A stretch of DNA of 64,000 nt, taken from Aquimarina pacifica. Its GTDB lineage: Bacteria > Bacteroidota > Bacteroidia > Flavobacteriales > Flavobacteriaceae. Position numbers and translations under genes: made by a program. Shown one piece after another: positions 29,601 through 37,922 of the stretch (position 1 is the first letter of the stretch; each line of letters opens with the position of its first letter). The notes under the pieces were generated by a model. It had not been told where the DNA came from. It saw only the letters and a list, made by a program, of their open reading frames with translations, and did not search any database. The stretch lies in contig NZ_JACC01000006.1 of the NCBI RefSeq assembly GCF_000520955.1, forward strand, positions 171,171 through 235,170, written 5' to 3'.

Positions 29601-29795
29601 TTAATTTGAATTGGGTTTAAGTATGTTCAGTATGGTTTTCAGATCATTCAGAATGTTCTTGGCAACATCAGTATTAGCTTCTCTCTTACCTTGGGCTATT
29701 AAGGATACATACTTACCGGACTTACTATATTTTCTACCAAGAACAGTATGTATTCCTCTTAATATTTTCAATTCCTCATTAGTAAAATTTTGCAT
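29601..29795 (-). CDS. small HTH protein (Cro/CI-like)
   Basis: Starting at ATG 29795 (MQNFTNEELKILRG) it encodes 64 aa. GRKYSKSGKYVSLIAQGKREAN has the form of the recognition part of an XRE-type helix-turn-helix. It is divergent from the HTH gene starting at 29905, the classic arrangement of two mutually repressing regulators. Confidence 0.6.
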   Translation of the reverse strand: MQNFTNEELKILRGIHTVLGRKYSKSGKYVSLIAQGKREANTDVAKNILNDLKTILNILKPNSN

Positions 29796-29904
29796 ACATT
29801 TGTCTTTGTTCTGAAATCGGAACAAAAAATCATACTTTTAATACTTTTTTCAAACTAATTTCGAACAAAGTACGAAAAAAGTTTTTTAATATGCAAATAA
29901 TTTA
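29796..29904. promoter_or_regulatory. divergent operator region between two HTH genes
   Basis: The 109-nt spacer has inverted-repeat sites suitable as operators: GTTC(7)GGAAC near 29808-29822 and TTTCG(9)CGAAA near 29859-29878. A related TTCGAACA half-site recurs within the downstream gene. The exact promoters could not be assigned. Confidence 0.45.
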
Positions 29905-30255
29905 ATGGAGATTAAGACTCTTTTCGAACATATTTCAAAAAACAAAGGTATTTCCATTGATGAAGTAGCTAAAGAATTAGAAGTTGCTAAGTCCACCATT
30001 TACTATAGCATTAATAAGGATAGTCTATCTCTGAAACTTAAAAAAGCACTTAAAAAGATTTATCCTGAGTATTTAGATATGATCGAAAATGATGCGCTTG
30101 GGATAGAAGAATACGACCCTGTAAAAGTAGCAGATTATATAGTAGCGAATGAAGATGAAATGTTAGAAGTTGATAAATTTCGGTTATGGCTTCAGACAAA
30201 AGTTCAGGATGGGGTTATTGAAGTCTTATCTATTAAAAAACCTAATAATGATTAA
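29905..30255 (+). CDS. HTH regulator
   Basis: A 116-aa protein with an N-terminal helix-turn-helix of XRE type (SIDEVAKELEVAKSTIYYSINKDSLS, residues about 17-45) and an acidic C-terminal part. It is transcribed away from the small HTH gene at 29601-29795 and ends convergent with the 75-aa gene, overlapping it by 4 nt. Likely one half of a lysogeny-like switch. Confidence 0.65.
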   Translation: MEIKTLFEHISKNKGISIDEVAKELEVAKSTIYYSINKDSLSLKLKKALKKIYPEYLDMIENDALGIEEYDPVKVADYIVANEDEMLEVDKFRLWLQTKVQDGVIEVLSIKKPNND

Positions 30256-30479
30256 GTATATATCATAGAAACCTTCTCTTTAATATAAGTTTCAGAGAAA
30301 TTTATAGTGAGCCCTAAATCCAGACGTTTTTTGATCATCTCTTGAATACGTTTTTCGTTCGTTTTCGATTTTTTCTCAAGATATTGTTCAATATCATTGT
30401 TAATCTCATCAAGAAGATCTTCAGGAATCAATCCTTTACGAAATTTACTTTTTACGATCTTTTTCCTATCCTTTGCCAT
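30252..30479 (-). CDS. small basic protein of unknown function
   Basis: A 75-aa protein with a Lys/Arg-rich start (MAKDRKKIVKSKFRKG) and amphipathic helices (LLDEINNDIEQYLEKK). It is adjacent to the membrane-protein gene (1-nt overlap at 30479). Could be an antitoxin-like or ribbon-helix-helix protein, but no motif proves it. Confidence 0.5.
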   Translation of the reverse strand: MAKDRKKIVKSKFRKGLIPEDLLDEINNDIEQYLEKKSKTNEKRIQEMIKKRLDLGLTINFSETYIKEKVSMIYT

Positions 30480-31087
30480 TATCGTAGTTTTTCAATTTGA
30501 TCAGTATAATCCCGTACAAACTGCTCTTTATCTTCTGCAGAAATATATTTCTGCTTGATATCTCTAACCACAAAATACAACCAAGAATGAAGGTTTTTTT
30601 GGCGCTTGATATTGTACCTGTTAATCAGAACGGAAATAATGGTTCCTATTAAGGCAACCAATCCAATAGCCCAATAGTAAAGGTGCTTAGGAAAATCCTG
30701 TCTATGCCAAAGGGTCCACGTAATAAAATAAATGGATATAAATAAAAACAATGATGCTGAGATGCCGACAATCCATCGGATATACTTATCTACAATAATG
30801 AAAGGATAGATGTATACTAGTAAAATAGCAAAATATAGCATAGCTATGGGTTTGCCAGCCGCATACCAAAACTTCCTGATATTGCTGAAACCAATGAATT
30901 TCTCGCTGGTTTTGAGCGTTTCTACTTTGAGGATATATGATTCTTCACTGAGCTTATTTTGTTCAAGCTGCTTCTCGTATACCACAAAATCAGGGTGTTT
31001 CTTTGGATAAAATATATGTATAAAAGGTGCAGTACAGGCAAATACTGCACCTATAATCAATATAGAAATTCTAACTGTCCCTATCAT
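30479..31087 (-). CDS. membrane protein of unknown function
   Basis: A 202-aa protein with about four hydrophobic segments (residues 5-25, 72-92, 100-120, 130-150) and charged loops. No family recognised. The start lies inside the end of the small lipoprotein gene (17-nt overlap), so they are likely co-transcribed. Confidence 0.65.
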   Translation of the reverse strand: MIGTVRISILIIGAVFACTAPFIHIFYPKKHPDFVVYEKQLEQNKLSEESYILKVETLKTSEKFIGFSNIRKFWYAAGKPIAMLYFAILLVYIYPFIIVDKYIRWIVGISASLFLFISIYFITWTLWHRQDFPKHLYYWAIGLVALIGTIISVLINRYNIKRQKNLHSWLYFVVRDIKQKYISAEDKEQFVRDYTDQIEKLR

Positions 31088-31250
31088 CTGGTTCTTCTAC
31101 TTCTTCTTTGTCGATCATCTTAAGATCAACATCATCATCTGATTTTACATTTTCAACACTATTATCTTCAATATTGTCTGCTTCACATCCGACAAATGTA
31201 AATGCCAAAATAAAAAAAAGAATGTTCAATAAAAATGATTTTGCTTTCAT
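31071..31250 (-). CDS. small acidic lipoprotein
   Basis: A 59-aa gene read from ATG 31250 to TAG 31073-31071. The signal peptide is MKAKSFLLNILFFILAFTF followed by VGC, giving a lipobox Cys at residue 22. The mature peptide is short and very acidic (about 15 Asp/Glu in 38 residues). It overlaps the following membrane-protein gene by 17 nt. Confidence 0.65.
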   Translation of the reverse strand: MKAKSFLLNILFFILAFTFVGCEADNIEDNSVENVKSDDDVDLKMIDKEEVEEPDDRDS

Positions 31251-31811
31251 AATAAAAATTTTAAAGGATTAATGATTTCAAATGTGTATTACTTTTTTTT
31301 CAAGTAATTGGTTTACAATTATTAACGAGTATTAAGGTGTTGCTAATAATTGGATATTGATTAACAATTTCACTACATAATCCCCGCTTTTTTTACCAAA
31401 AATGGGGTTTTTCTCCCACTTTTTGCTTTAAAAATAGAGTTAAAAAAGCAGATTGTAGGAAAAAGGGACAAGGAAGTAATATAAGGTATTGACAAGCAAT
31501 AAATTAATAGCGTAAAATAAACGTGGTTTAACCGTAAATTCTACTTTGTATTTAATCGGTTTAATTAAATAATGTGGTAGTTTCTTTGTTTTCCTACAAA
31601 TTTTATCCAAATTAGACAAGGTCAAAAATTTTCTTGGTTTTGACTTTAATTTCATAATTAAGACACATTTGGCTTAAAAACTGAGATTTTAACAATGATG
31701 TTTTTGTCTTTACGGAGACTGTATCTTCTTGATTGAAGACAATATTTTCAAGCATTGTATTCTCAGGAATTTACGATTCTATATTCGTTTTGGAAACGAA
31801 TATAGAAGTGG
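31251..31811. other. intergenic region upstream of the recombinase operon
   Basis: No well supported gene. A minus-strand frame at 31440-31655 would encode a 71-aa basic/hydrophobic protein but has no family or start signal that I trust. AGAATTTACGATTCTATATTCG near 31768 with CGAATATAG near 31796 gives an inverted repeat (CTATATTCG/CGAATATAG), a possible operator for the recombinase operon. Confidence 0.4.
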
Positions 31812-31976
31812 ATGGAAAAGCAAGAACAATACAATGAATTAGAAGTTTTGACGGTTGATGAACTACGTTCTTATGAAGGGTTAGAAGATTTAACTGAAGA
31901 AGCAGCAGTAGAAATTAGTAAATCACTATACAAATTAGCTGTAATAGGTATAGACATAATGAAAAGTAAAAAATGA
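31812..31976 (+). CDS. small protein translationally coupled to the recombinase
   Basis: A 54-aa acidic helical protein (MEKQEQYNELEVLTVDELRS to end MKSKK). Its stop overlaps the recombinase start as ATGA at 31973-31976, so translation is coupled. No family recognised; it could be a recombination directionality factor or an expression leader for the recombinase, which is a guess from position and size. Confidence 0.6.
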   Translation: MEKQEQYNELEVLTVDELRSYEGLEDLTEEAAVEISKSLYKLAVIGIDIMKSKK

Positions 31977-33616
31977 GTTTAGATTATTTTGAAAAATTTA
32001 TTGTAAAAGCGGAAAAAGAAACATCTGTAAATAACAATGTTTGGGTATATACCAGAGTTTCCAGTAAAGATCAAGAAGTAAATAAAAGCCTGAAATATCA
32101 AAAGAAGTTTGCAGAAGAATATGCCCATGAAAATGGTTTAATGATAACAAAATATTTTGGGGCTACTTACGAAAGTGCAAAAGGAGATTTTACAAGAAAA
32201 GAGTTTAAAAAGCTAATTACAGAAGTTTCCAAAACAAAAGACAAGCCATTTGCCATACTCATATACAAAATGAATAGGTTTTCACGAAGTGGGGCAAATG
32301 CGATAGCACTTACTAATGAGTTGGTACACCAAAACAATGTACATCTCATAGAGGTTAATTCTGGAATTTCTACCGAAACACAAGACGGCGAATACCAGAT
32401 ACTAAAAAAACTGTTAAGGGCAAGAAAAGAGAACTTGGAGCGCATGGAACATACTTTGCCCGGTATGAAAACATTTTTGGAAGATGGAAATTATTTAGGC
32501 AGAGCCCCTCTAGGATATACACTAAAAGGTACAAGGGTTACAGAGTTTAGTAGAAGAAGTGAACGCCAGCAAATCGAAATCAGCGAAGATGGTAAACTAT
32601 TAAAAAAAGCATGGCTTATGAAAGCTGATGGCGAACAGGATCACATCATTCAGCAGGAAATGGCGAAATATGGTCTTAATATATCCAAACAGAAATTAAG
32701 TGCGATGTGGCGTAAAGCTACCTATTGCGGTATCTCTACAAATAAGTTGCTGGATAAGCCCGTAAAAGGAAACTGGAAGCCCATTGTATCAATAGTAAAC
32801 TTTAAAAGAGTACAAGCAATTCTAGACACTCCTAGAAATAAAGGTTATCAAATAAGCAAACAAAATTTTGACAGACCCCTAACAGGGTTTTTAAAATGTA
32901 TGTCTTGTAATAACAAATTAACTAGCTACGAGGTAAAGAAAAAAAAGTTACACTATTACACTTGTCAAAAATGCAAGGGGGTCACTTTAAACGCAAATTC
33001 TAGCAAAAGATCATTAAAAAAAGGTGTACACGATACGTTTATAGAGTTGTTGGAATCGTTTAAACTAGATAAGCATCTTATAGAGCCATTTAAGGCGCAA
33101 ATAAAGCTGTTATTGAAAAATCATAATAATGATAAATACGAACTAAAAGAAACGATAGAAAAGCGTATAAAGGCTTTAAATACTAAGTCCCAAAAATTGG
33201 TTGACAAGCTTATGAATGACATAATTGATGATTATACATACAAGTCATATAAAGAGCAAATAGATAAAGAGTTATTGCAATTAAATGTAAATCTCAAAAG
33301 TCAAAGCAAAAAAATATCTAACCTTGACGATTTTGTAAACTCAATTATTGTTTTTTCGCAAAATATCAGTAAATACTGGGCTTTAGGAAGTTTTGAAATA
33401 AAAACCAAACTGCAAGAATTGATTTTTCCTAATGGTCTAATGATTAATCCAAAAAACAGGCAATATCTAACCAATGAAATCAATTTCTTATTTGCTCTAA
33501 ACGCAACAATAACAAGGGATTTGAGGGTTTCTAAAAATGAAAAAGCCAGTATAAATACTGGCTTGTCCTGTTTAGTAGCGGGAACAGGACTCGAACCTGT
33601 GACCTTCGGGTTATGA
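31973..33616 (+). CDS. large serine recombinase (site-specific integrase)
   Basis: A 547-aa serine recombinase. The resolvase-type catalytic domain begins VWVYTRVSSKDQE, with the nucleophilic Ser in the RVSS motif near residue 29, and MNRFSR near residue 100. A recombinase domain follows (GNYLGRAPLGY), then a zinc ribbon (CMSCNNKL to YTCQKCKG, about 315-345), and a coiled-coil C-terminus. The last 14 residues (ending GTGLEPVTFGL) are encoded by the antisense strand of a tRNA-fMet 3' part, and the TGA stop lies in the anticodon-loop sequence. The gene therefore abuts its attachment site. It presumably integrates the element to its left into tRNA-fMet. Confidence 0.92.
   Translation: MSLDYFEKFIVKAEKETSVNNNVWVYTRVSSKDQEVNKSLKYQKKFAEEYAHENGLMITKYFGATYESAKGDFTRKEFKKLITEVSKTKDKPFAILIYKMNRFSRSGANAIALTNELVHQNNVHLIEVNSGISTETQDGEYQILKKLLRARKENLERMEHTLPGMKTFLEDGNYLGRAPLGYTLKGTRVTEFSRRSERQQIEISEDGKLLKKAWLMKADGEQDHIIQQEMAKYGLNISKQKLSAMWRKATYCGISTNKLLDKPVKGNWKPIVSIVNFKRVQAILDTPRNKGYQISKQNFDRPLTGFLKCMSCNNKLTSYEVKKKKLHYYTCQKCKGVTLNANSSKRSLKKGVHDTFIELLESFKLDKHLIEPFKAQIKLLLKNHNNDKYELKETIEKRIKALNTKSQKLVDKLMNDIIDDYTYKSYKEQIDKELLQLNVNLKSQSKKISNLDDFVNSIIVFSQNISKYWALGSFEIKTKLQELIFPNGLMINPKNRQYLTNEINFLFALNATITRDLRVSKNEKASINTGLSCLVAGTGLEPVTFGL
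33543..33564 (-). terminator. tRNA-type terminator inside the recombinase 3' end
   Basis: A perfect 10-bp inverted repeat (33543-33552 with 33555-33564) with a 2-nt loop. On the minus strand it follows the partial tRNA-fMet by 11 nt and is followed by TTTTTCATTTTT. It therefore has the position and form of a tRNA terminator although it lies inside coding sequence of the recombinase. Confidence 0.65.
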
Positions 33617-33617
33617 G
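33574..33617. repeat. attachment-site copy 1: 44-bp tRNA-fMet 3' part
   Basis: Identical over 44 bp to 49888-49931 in the same orientation. It corresponds to tRNA nucleotides 32-73 (anticodon loop to discriminator) plus 2 nt of 3' flank, on the minus strand. Beyond 33617 the sequence no longer continues as tRNA (GGCGAATATC instead of the anticodon-stem 5' strand), so this is a displaced 3' end, as integration into tRNA genes produces. Confidence 0.88.
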
Positions 33618-33694
33618 GGCGAATATCATTAATTTAAAATACTGATTATCAGTTTATTAATTTTTTAAAAAGTGTAAAAACGTGAAAAAACGGT

Positions 33695-33723
33695 TAAAAA
33701 ACCCCCTCCAGAACCCCCCACCT
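33695..33723. repeat. C-rich motif near the left island end
   Basis: CCCCCTCCAG-AACCCCCCACCT at 33702-33722 closely resembles CCCCCCACCA-AAACCCTCCACCT at 49644-49666 near the other end of the same island, in the same orientation, in otherwise AT-rich DNA. It could be a recombinase arm-type site or a remnant of element ends. Confidence 0.45.
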
Positions 33724-33880
33724 GAATTATGTAATTTTACGATGACTTTTACCATATTTTTAAACGTATCATAGAAGCTAAAAGTAGATATTCTTCTCGA
33801 TCAAATTTTTTCTCTGCAAAAGGTAAGTTCCAAAAACCAGCAATATCTAGCACATTTTTTATGCCTTTAAATAAACAGAG

Positions 33881-34306
33881 TTAATTTTTCTCTATTAAAT
33901 ATCTATATTCCTCAAAATCAAATTTTCCTTGAAAAATTCTAATCGATTTCTTAATCAATTCCAAAGCTCTTTCTTCAGAACATCCTAATCCAATTGCGTA
34001 TTTGTGAATTAATTTTATTTCTTGTGGATCTACAAAATGGTCTGCAAAAATCATTTTAAAAAGATCAAATAGATGTTGTAACCGTTCCTCTTTCGAACTT
34101 ACTGCTACTAGAGCATATTGTTTTGGGTTTTTAATTACTTCAGAATATTGTTCTTCACTAATATTGAGTTTATCAGCAAATTTAGAAAGTAGTTCCTTCT
34201 CTTCATCATTAAGTTCTCCGTCTATAAATGCCATGTTCGCTATGCTTGCAAAGTGAGCCAAATTACTTTTTTTAATACCTGATTCATAAATCTCTGAGAT
34301 TGACAT
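33881..34306 (-). CDS. TerB-like protein 1
   Basis: A 141-aa all-helical acidic protein of the TerB/tellurite-resistance type (IANMAFIDGELNDEEKELLSKFADKLN, then FKMIFADHFVDPQEIKLIHKYAIGLG). The two helical repeats each carry an acidic D-x-E/D loop typical of this metal-associated stress family. A second TerB-like gene lies in the same island at 46626. The start is 27 nt after a copy of the island's bipartite promoter motif (34334-34361), which also shows it is transcribed as a single gene divergent from the sigma-factor gene. Confidence 0.8.
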   Translation of the reverse strand: MSISEIYESGIKKSNLAHFASIANMAFIDGELNDEEKELLSKFADKLNISEEQYSEVIKNPKQYALVAVSSKEERLQHLFDLFKMIFADHFVDPQEIKLIHKYAIGLGCSEERALELIKKSIRIFQGKFDFEEYRYLIEKN

Positions 34307-34333
34307 AACTAATATATTTTAAGTGTACTTTTT

Positions 34334-34361
34334 AGACACAATATCATGATCGGGGTCACAT
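34334..34361 (-). promoter_or_regulatory. island promoter motif, copy A (TerB-like gene 1)
   Basis: On the minus strand: ATGTGACCC, 11 nt, TTGTGTCT, ending 27 nt before the start codon of the TerB-like gene. It shows the same two half-sites at exactly the same spacing as four other good copies in the island. From TGTGAC to the GTC of the second box is 17 nt, matching ECF sigma promoter geometry. Confidence 0.7.
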
Positions 34362-34399
34362 TTTTAACTATATTTAGTTTATCATTAATCATATTTATT

Positions 34400-35026
34400 A
34401 TGCATTCTTTTGAAGACCTATTTTCAATACCGGAAGAGAAAAAATCAAGTATTGTGCTGAAAGAAGCTAAAGGCTTAACCGATGAAGAATTGGTTGTAAG
34501 AATTAAAGAATCAAAAAATCAACTCCTATTCGGAGTTTTATACGAACGGTTTAGTAAAAAAGTCTATGTTAAATGTTATGACTTTGTAAAGAATGAAGAT
34601 GAAGCAGAAGATCTTTCTCAGGATATTTTTATGAAATTGTATACAAAACTTGAAGGATTTCAAGGTAGATCCAAATTTTCTACCTGGCTATACGCTTTTA
34701 CCTATAATTTCTGTATAAATTTTTTGAACAGAGATAAAAACAAGAAACTAACCAGCTTTTCAGAAAAATTGAAAAATAAGGATTATCAAATAACATCTGA
34801 GGAATTAGAACTCGATGAAGATTTTTTTGAAATCAAATTATCTAAACTGGAAAAAGCTTTGGAAATGATCGCACCAGAAGACAAAGCGCTTCTTATGCTT
34901 AAATATCACGATAATACACCAGTAAAAGAACTTCAAAACTTGTTTAATATTAATGAAAGTGCTTTAAAAATGAGATTGAAACGTGCCCGAATAAAGGCCG
35001 TTAAAGCACATGACAAATTAACTTAG
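34400..35026 (+). CDS. ECF-type RNA polymerase sigma factor
   Basis: Starting at ATG 34400 (MHSFEDLFSIPEEKK) it encodes 208 aa. The longer frame from 34346 would run through the TerB promoter motif and adds only hydrophobic residues, so I reject it. Sigma region 2 is YERFSKKVYVKCYDFVKNEDEAEDLSQDIFMKLYTKL with FSTWLYAFTYN. Region 4 is LEMIAPEDKALLMLKYHDNTPVKELQNLFNINESALKMRLKRAR, a helix-turn-helix. No anti-sigma gene is adjacent. As the only sigma factor in the island it is the natural candidate for reading the repeated bipartite promoter motif. Confidence 0.85.
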   Translation: MHSFEDLFSIPEEKKSSIVLKEAKGLTDEELVVRIKESKNQLLFGVLYERFSKKVYVKCYDFVKNEDEAEDLSQDIFMKLYTKLEGFQGRSKFSTWLYAFTYNFCINFLNRDKNKKLTSFSEKLKNKDYQITSEELELDEDFFEIKLSKLEKALEMIAPEDKALLMLKYHDNTPVKELQNLFNINESALKMRLKRARIKAVKAHDKLT

Positions 35027-35077
35027 AATCAACTCTATTTAAAATCATATTCTAATTTTCTTATAGCAAATATTTTT

Positions 35078-35962
35078 ATGATTCTTAACAAACGAATCCC
35101 TCTCTCCTACCCATTTAAAATGGTAAAATGGGACATATTGATAACATCAATATTTTCAACCATTATCCATTTTCTTTCTATATATGTATACACTCTTAAT
35201 CTTCCTATAACCCTAGGTGCATTTTTAGGTACATCAATTGCACTTTTATTATCTTTCAAACTGAGCCAATCTTATGATCGTTGGTGGGAATCTAGAAAAA
35301 TATGGGGTAGTATAGTAAACGATTCCAGAACTTTAATGATACAAGTACTTAACCTATCTAAGGAAGATTCTGAAATTCATAAGGAAGTTGGTTATCGTCA
35401 AATTGCATGGTGCTATAGTCTGGGGCAAAGTTTAAGAAAACAGGATCCGTTCAAGAATTTAGACTCATTTTTATCTGAAGAAGAATTAAAAAGAATACAG
35501 CATCATAAAAATATACCATTAATATTACTAAACAATCAGGCAGAAGACATCAAAAAATTATTTAATAAAAACAGTATCAACGAGTATCAACAAATACAAA
35601 TAGATAATACCATAGTGAGGTTAACTGCATCAATGGGTATGGCAGAAAGAATTAAGAATACTGTGTTTCCAAAATCCTATCGTTTGACCTTACAGTTTTT
35701 TATCTACTTATTCCTTGTTTTGCTCTCCTTTGCCTTAACAGAATTACCGGGCTTTATAGAAATACCATTGTTAGTTATAATTGCTTTACCTTTCTTTTTG
35801 CTAGAAAAGATAGCCTTTAATATGCAAGATCCTTTTGAAAATAAACCTACTGACACTGCCATGACCGCTATTTCAAGAACCATTGAAATTAATATAAAAC
35901 AATTATTGGGACAAGATAAGATACCGGACGCTTTAGATTCCAACAAATTTTATATTCTCTAA
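35078..35962 (+). CDS. bestrophin-family (YneE-type) anion channel
   Basis: A 294-aa membrane protein of the bestrophin/RFP-TM family. Seen features: an N-terminal membrane segment (about 22-45) followed by LGAFLGTSIALLLSFKLSQSYDRWWESRKIWGSIVNDSR, the typical pore-lining region with the RWWE(S/A)RK signature, and two further helices at about 208-250. These form pentameric chloride or ion channels. It follows the sigma gene by 51 nt in the same direction and ends in a 4-nt convergent overlap with the MscS gene. Confidence 0.85.
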   Translation: MILNKRIPLSYPFKMVKWDILITSIFSTIIHFLSIYVYTLNLPITLGAFLGTSIALLLSFKLSQSYDRWWESRKIWGSIVNDSRTLMIQVLNLSKEDSEIHKEVGYRQIAWCYSLGQSLRKQDPFKNLDSFLSEEELKRIQHHKNIPLILLNNQAEDIKKLFNKNSINEYQQIQIDNTIVRLTASMGMAERIKNTVFPKSYRLTLQFFIYLFLVLLSFALTELPGFIEIPLLVIIALPFFLLEKIAFNMQDPFENKPTDTAMTAISRTIEINIKQLLGQDKIPDALDSNKFYIL

Positions 35963-36546
35963 GCCGGTGTTTCCTTTTCATTAGTGTCGGGAGGTATGAA
36001 ACTTAAATCCCCAGGCTCTTCGTCTTCTTTCAAAATTTGAATTCCTTTTTGGAGCACATAAGAGTTGGGTAAGGTGATATCTTGACCATTATCAGTAATC
36101 ATGAAAAAATAGAATCCAGTAATGTCCTTTACCCTTCCTGTTAAGTTAAAATCTTTTTCTAGAATACGTATTCTGTGCCCAATACGAACCGGATGGCTAA
36201 AAAATAAGATAACACTTGCTGTAAGATTAGATAAAATAGACCATTGCGCAAAAAAACCAACACCTAAAACTGCGAGTACAGAAGAAATAAAAACTGCAAA
36301 CTGTTTGTGATCTACACCCCAAATAATTGCAAGTATAGATATCACAATGATGTAAGTTAATAGATAAATCAAGTTAAGAATTATTTTTCTACGGTTTACC
36401 TCTATAGATTTTATAAAACTAAATCTGCGAATAGCTCTTTTGGTTAACAAAAGCACTATTAACATAATACTTAATAATACGACTGTGTAGAGAATTTCTG
36501 ATTGATATGTCAACATAAAAAATAGTTGTAAAAAGTTTTTCTTCAA
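35959..36546 (-). CDS. small MscS-type mechanosensitive channel
   Basis: A 195-aa protein, shorter than E. coli MscS (286 aa). Three hydrophobic segments are seen. The pore helix region AVLGVGFFAQWSILSNLTASVILFFSHPVRIGHRI is characteristic, followed by the beta domain (GRVKDITGFYFFMITDNGQDITLPNS). The C-terminal alpha/beta cage is missing, as in truncated MscS-like proteins of this phylum. An internal ATG at 36513 is an alternative start. It lies 2 nt after the universal-stress gene, so both are one operon read from promoter motif copy B. Confidence 0.84.
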   Translation of the reverse strand: MKKNFLQLFFMLTYQSEILYTVVLLSIMLIVLLLTKRAIRRFSFIKSIEVNRRKIILNLIYLLTYIIVISILAIIWGVDHKQFAVFISSVLAVLGVGFFAQWSILSNLTASVILFFSHPVRIGHRIRILEKDFNLTGRVKDITGFYFFMITDNGQDITLPNSYVLQKGIQILKEDEEPGDLSFIPPDTNEKETPA

Positions 36547-36548
36547 AA

Positions 36549-37394
36549 TTACTTTAATTCTGGAAGAATTAAGAGAGGCACCGGGCTATTAAAACTAATT
36601 TTATCTACAACATCTTCTTCAACTAATTTTTGAAAGAAATTTTGTTTATGATGAACTAATGCAATCAAATCACTTTCGGTTTGCATGGCAAAATCTCTTA
36701 AAGCTTCGGTTTCTGAATTTTCAACATCTATCTTACAAAAGATGTAGTCAAGATGTTGAAGCAAACCCTTTAAAATTTCTTTGTTAGCATTTTGTTTATC
36801 CGTAAGATATTCTTCTTCCATTATTCTGGCAATATTAATTTTTGCTCCCCTTGATGATGTGATTTCAATTAGAGGCGCCAATTCGTTTTGATGGAAAGCT
36901 CTCTTAAAATTAGTCGAAAATGCAACTATTGAAGGTGTTTTAGGAACATAGTTTTGAGGCACCACGATTACCGGACATTTATTTATTCCATTGATTACTT
37001 TTACCGTATTGCTCCCTAAAAATATTTCTTTGGCTCCTTTAGCCCCTTTGGTTCCCATGACGATATAATCTATTTTTTTTGAAACGGAAACACTGTTAAT
37101 TGCCTTCAAAAGGGTGTCAGGAACAGAAATAGTTCTAAATTCGTGCTTCAACTGATCATTATTTTTGATAATTTTCTTCAAAAAAATATCTAATTCTTCT
37201 TCAGATTCGTCTGACATTTCTCCTAAAATCGTATCATTATATTCTTCGCTTAACATAACCGAACGATTACTAACATAAACATTCAACAAAAAGAAAGCAC
37301 ATTCTTCATTATTGAAAAGTACACGGGCATATTCTAATGCATTTAAAGCATTATCCGAGAAGTCAATTGGAACTAATATTCTTTTCATTTTCAA
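36549..37394 (-). CDS. tandem universal stress protein (UspA family)
   Basis: A 281-aa cytoplasmic protein with two Usp folds. The first (1-145) starts KRILVPIDFSDNALNALEYARVL and has the ATP-binding signature GTKGAKGAKEIFLGSNTVKVI followed by CPVIVVP. The second (150-281) is more divergent (VAFSTNFKRAFHQNELAPLIEI) and lacks a clear glycine loop. It is upstream of the MscS gene with a 2-nt gap. The promoter motif copy B ends 70 nt before the start. Confidence 0.88.
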   Translation of the reverse strand: MKMKRILVPIDFSDNALNALEYARVLFNNEECAFFLLNVYVSNRSVMLSEEYNDTILGEMSDESEEELDIFLKKIIKNNDQLKHEFRTISVPDTLLKAINSVSVSKKIDYIVMGTKGAKGAKEIFLGSNTVKVINGINKCPVIVVPQNYVPKTPSIVAFSTNFKRAFHQNELAPLIEITSSRGAKINIARIMEEEYLTDKQNANKEILKGLLQHLDYIFCKIDVENSETEALRDFAMQTESDLIALVHHKQNFFQKLVEEDVVDKISFNSPVPLLILPELK

Positions 37395-37464
37395 ACATTA
37401 ATTTAGCCTATTAAAGATACAAAATTCAATTCTTGAAATAATGGTAAAAAACATATAATCCTTA

Positions 37465-37492
37465 TGACACAAAGAAATGTGTAAGGTCACCT
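37465..37492 (-). promoter_or_regulatory. island promoter motif, copy B (usp-mscS operon)
   Basis: On the minus strand: AGGTGACCT, 11 nt, TTGTGTCA, 70 nt upstream of the universal stress protein start. It has the same spacing as the other copies. Confidence 0.68.
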
Positions 37493-37581
37493 TTATATAC
37501 AAACCTTAAAAAGCATTCTTGCGTAAAATCGCCTTATATCATAATGAATTTCAATAAGTTACGTAAGTTTTTATTCAAAAA

Positions 37582-37609
37582 ATGTGACCTAAGAAATATT
37601 AATGTGTCA
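37582..37609 (+). promoter_or_regulatory. island promoter motif, copy C (small membrane protein gene)
   Basis: ATGTGACCT, 11 nt, ATGTGTCA, 44 nt upstream of the 85-aa gene. The 16 bases starting at its GTGTCA (GTGTCAAATAATAAAA) are identical to those at copy E near 49.3 kb, so conservation extends beyond the two boxes. Confidence 0.72.
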
Positions 37610-37653
37610 AATAATAAAAGTTGAAATAAGTTGAACCCAGTTAATAACCCCAA

Positions 37654-37911
37654 ATGCTTATGAAAAAAACAAAAGATGATGTAAAAGGCGTGAAAGGAAA
37701 AAGTACGAACTCCTTTAAACCACACTCACAGTTAACTCCGTTTAATGAGGTAAAAAAACAATTTGATCTTTTTGATGAAATTATATATAGGACTGATTTA
37801 TTTTATCTTAACATCATGTGTAAATTAAAAAAGTATTCTGAGTCAATTTGGTCTATTATTATCTTATTGTTTGTTGGTTATCTTATCATTTGGTTACTCA
37901 AAAACTTTTAA
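37654..37911 (+). CDS. small membrane protein of unknown function
   Basis: An 85-aa protein (a second ATG lies at 37660). The N-terminal half is basic and soluble (KKTKDDVKGVKGKS). One C-terminal transmembrane helix follows (SIWSIIILLFVGYLIIWLL). No family recognised. It has its own copy of the island promoter motif and its own terminator, so it is a monocistronic member of the regulon. Confidence 0.65.
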   Translation: MLMKKTKDDVKGVKGKSTNSFKPHSQLTPFNEVKKQFDLFDEIIYRTDLFYLNIMCKLKKYSESIWSIIILLFVGYLIIWLLKNF

Positions 37912-37922
37912 AAACACCTATG

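Noticed and set aside
31440..31655. 71-aa minus-strand open frame
   Set aside because: Basic/hydrophobic composition from AT-rich DNA, no ribosome-binding signal or known family.
11272..33617. Complete element ending at the tRNA core with a matching left attachment copy
   Set aside because: I looked for another copy of the 44-bp tRNA core in 1-33 kb and saw none, so the left end of the recombinase-bearing element cannot be placed in this window.
34346..34399. Longer N-terminus for the ECF sigma factor
   Set aside because: The extension is purely hydrophobic, unlike sigma factors, and overlaps the promoter motif of the divergent TerB-like gene; ATG 34400 is better.
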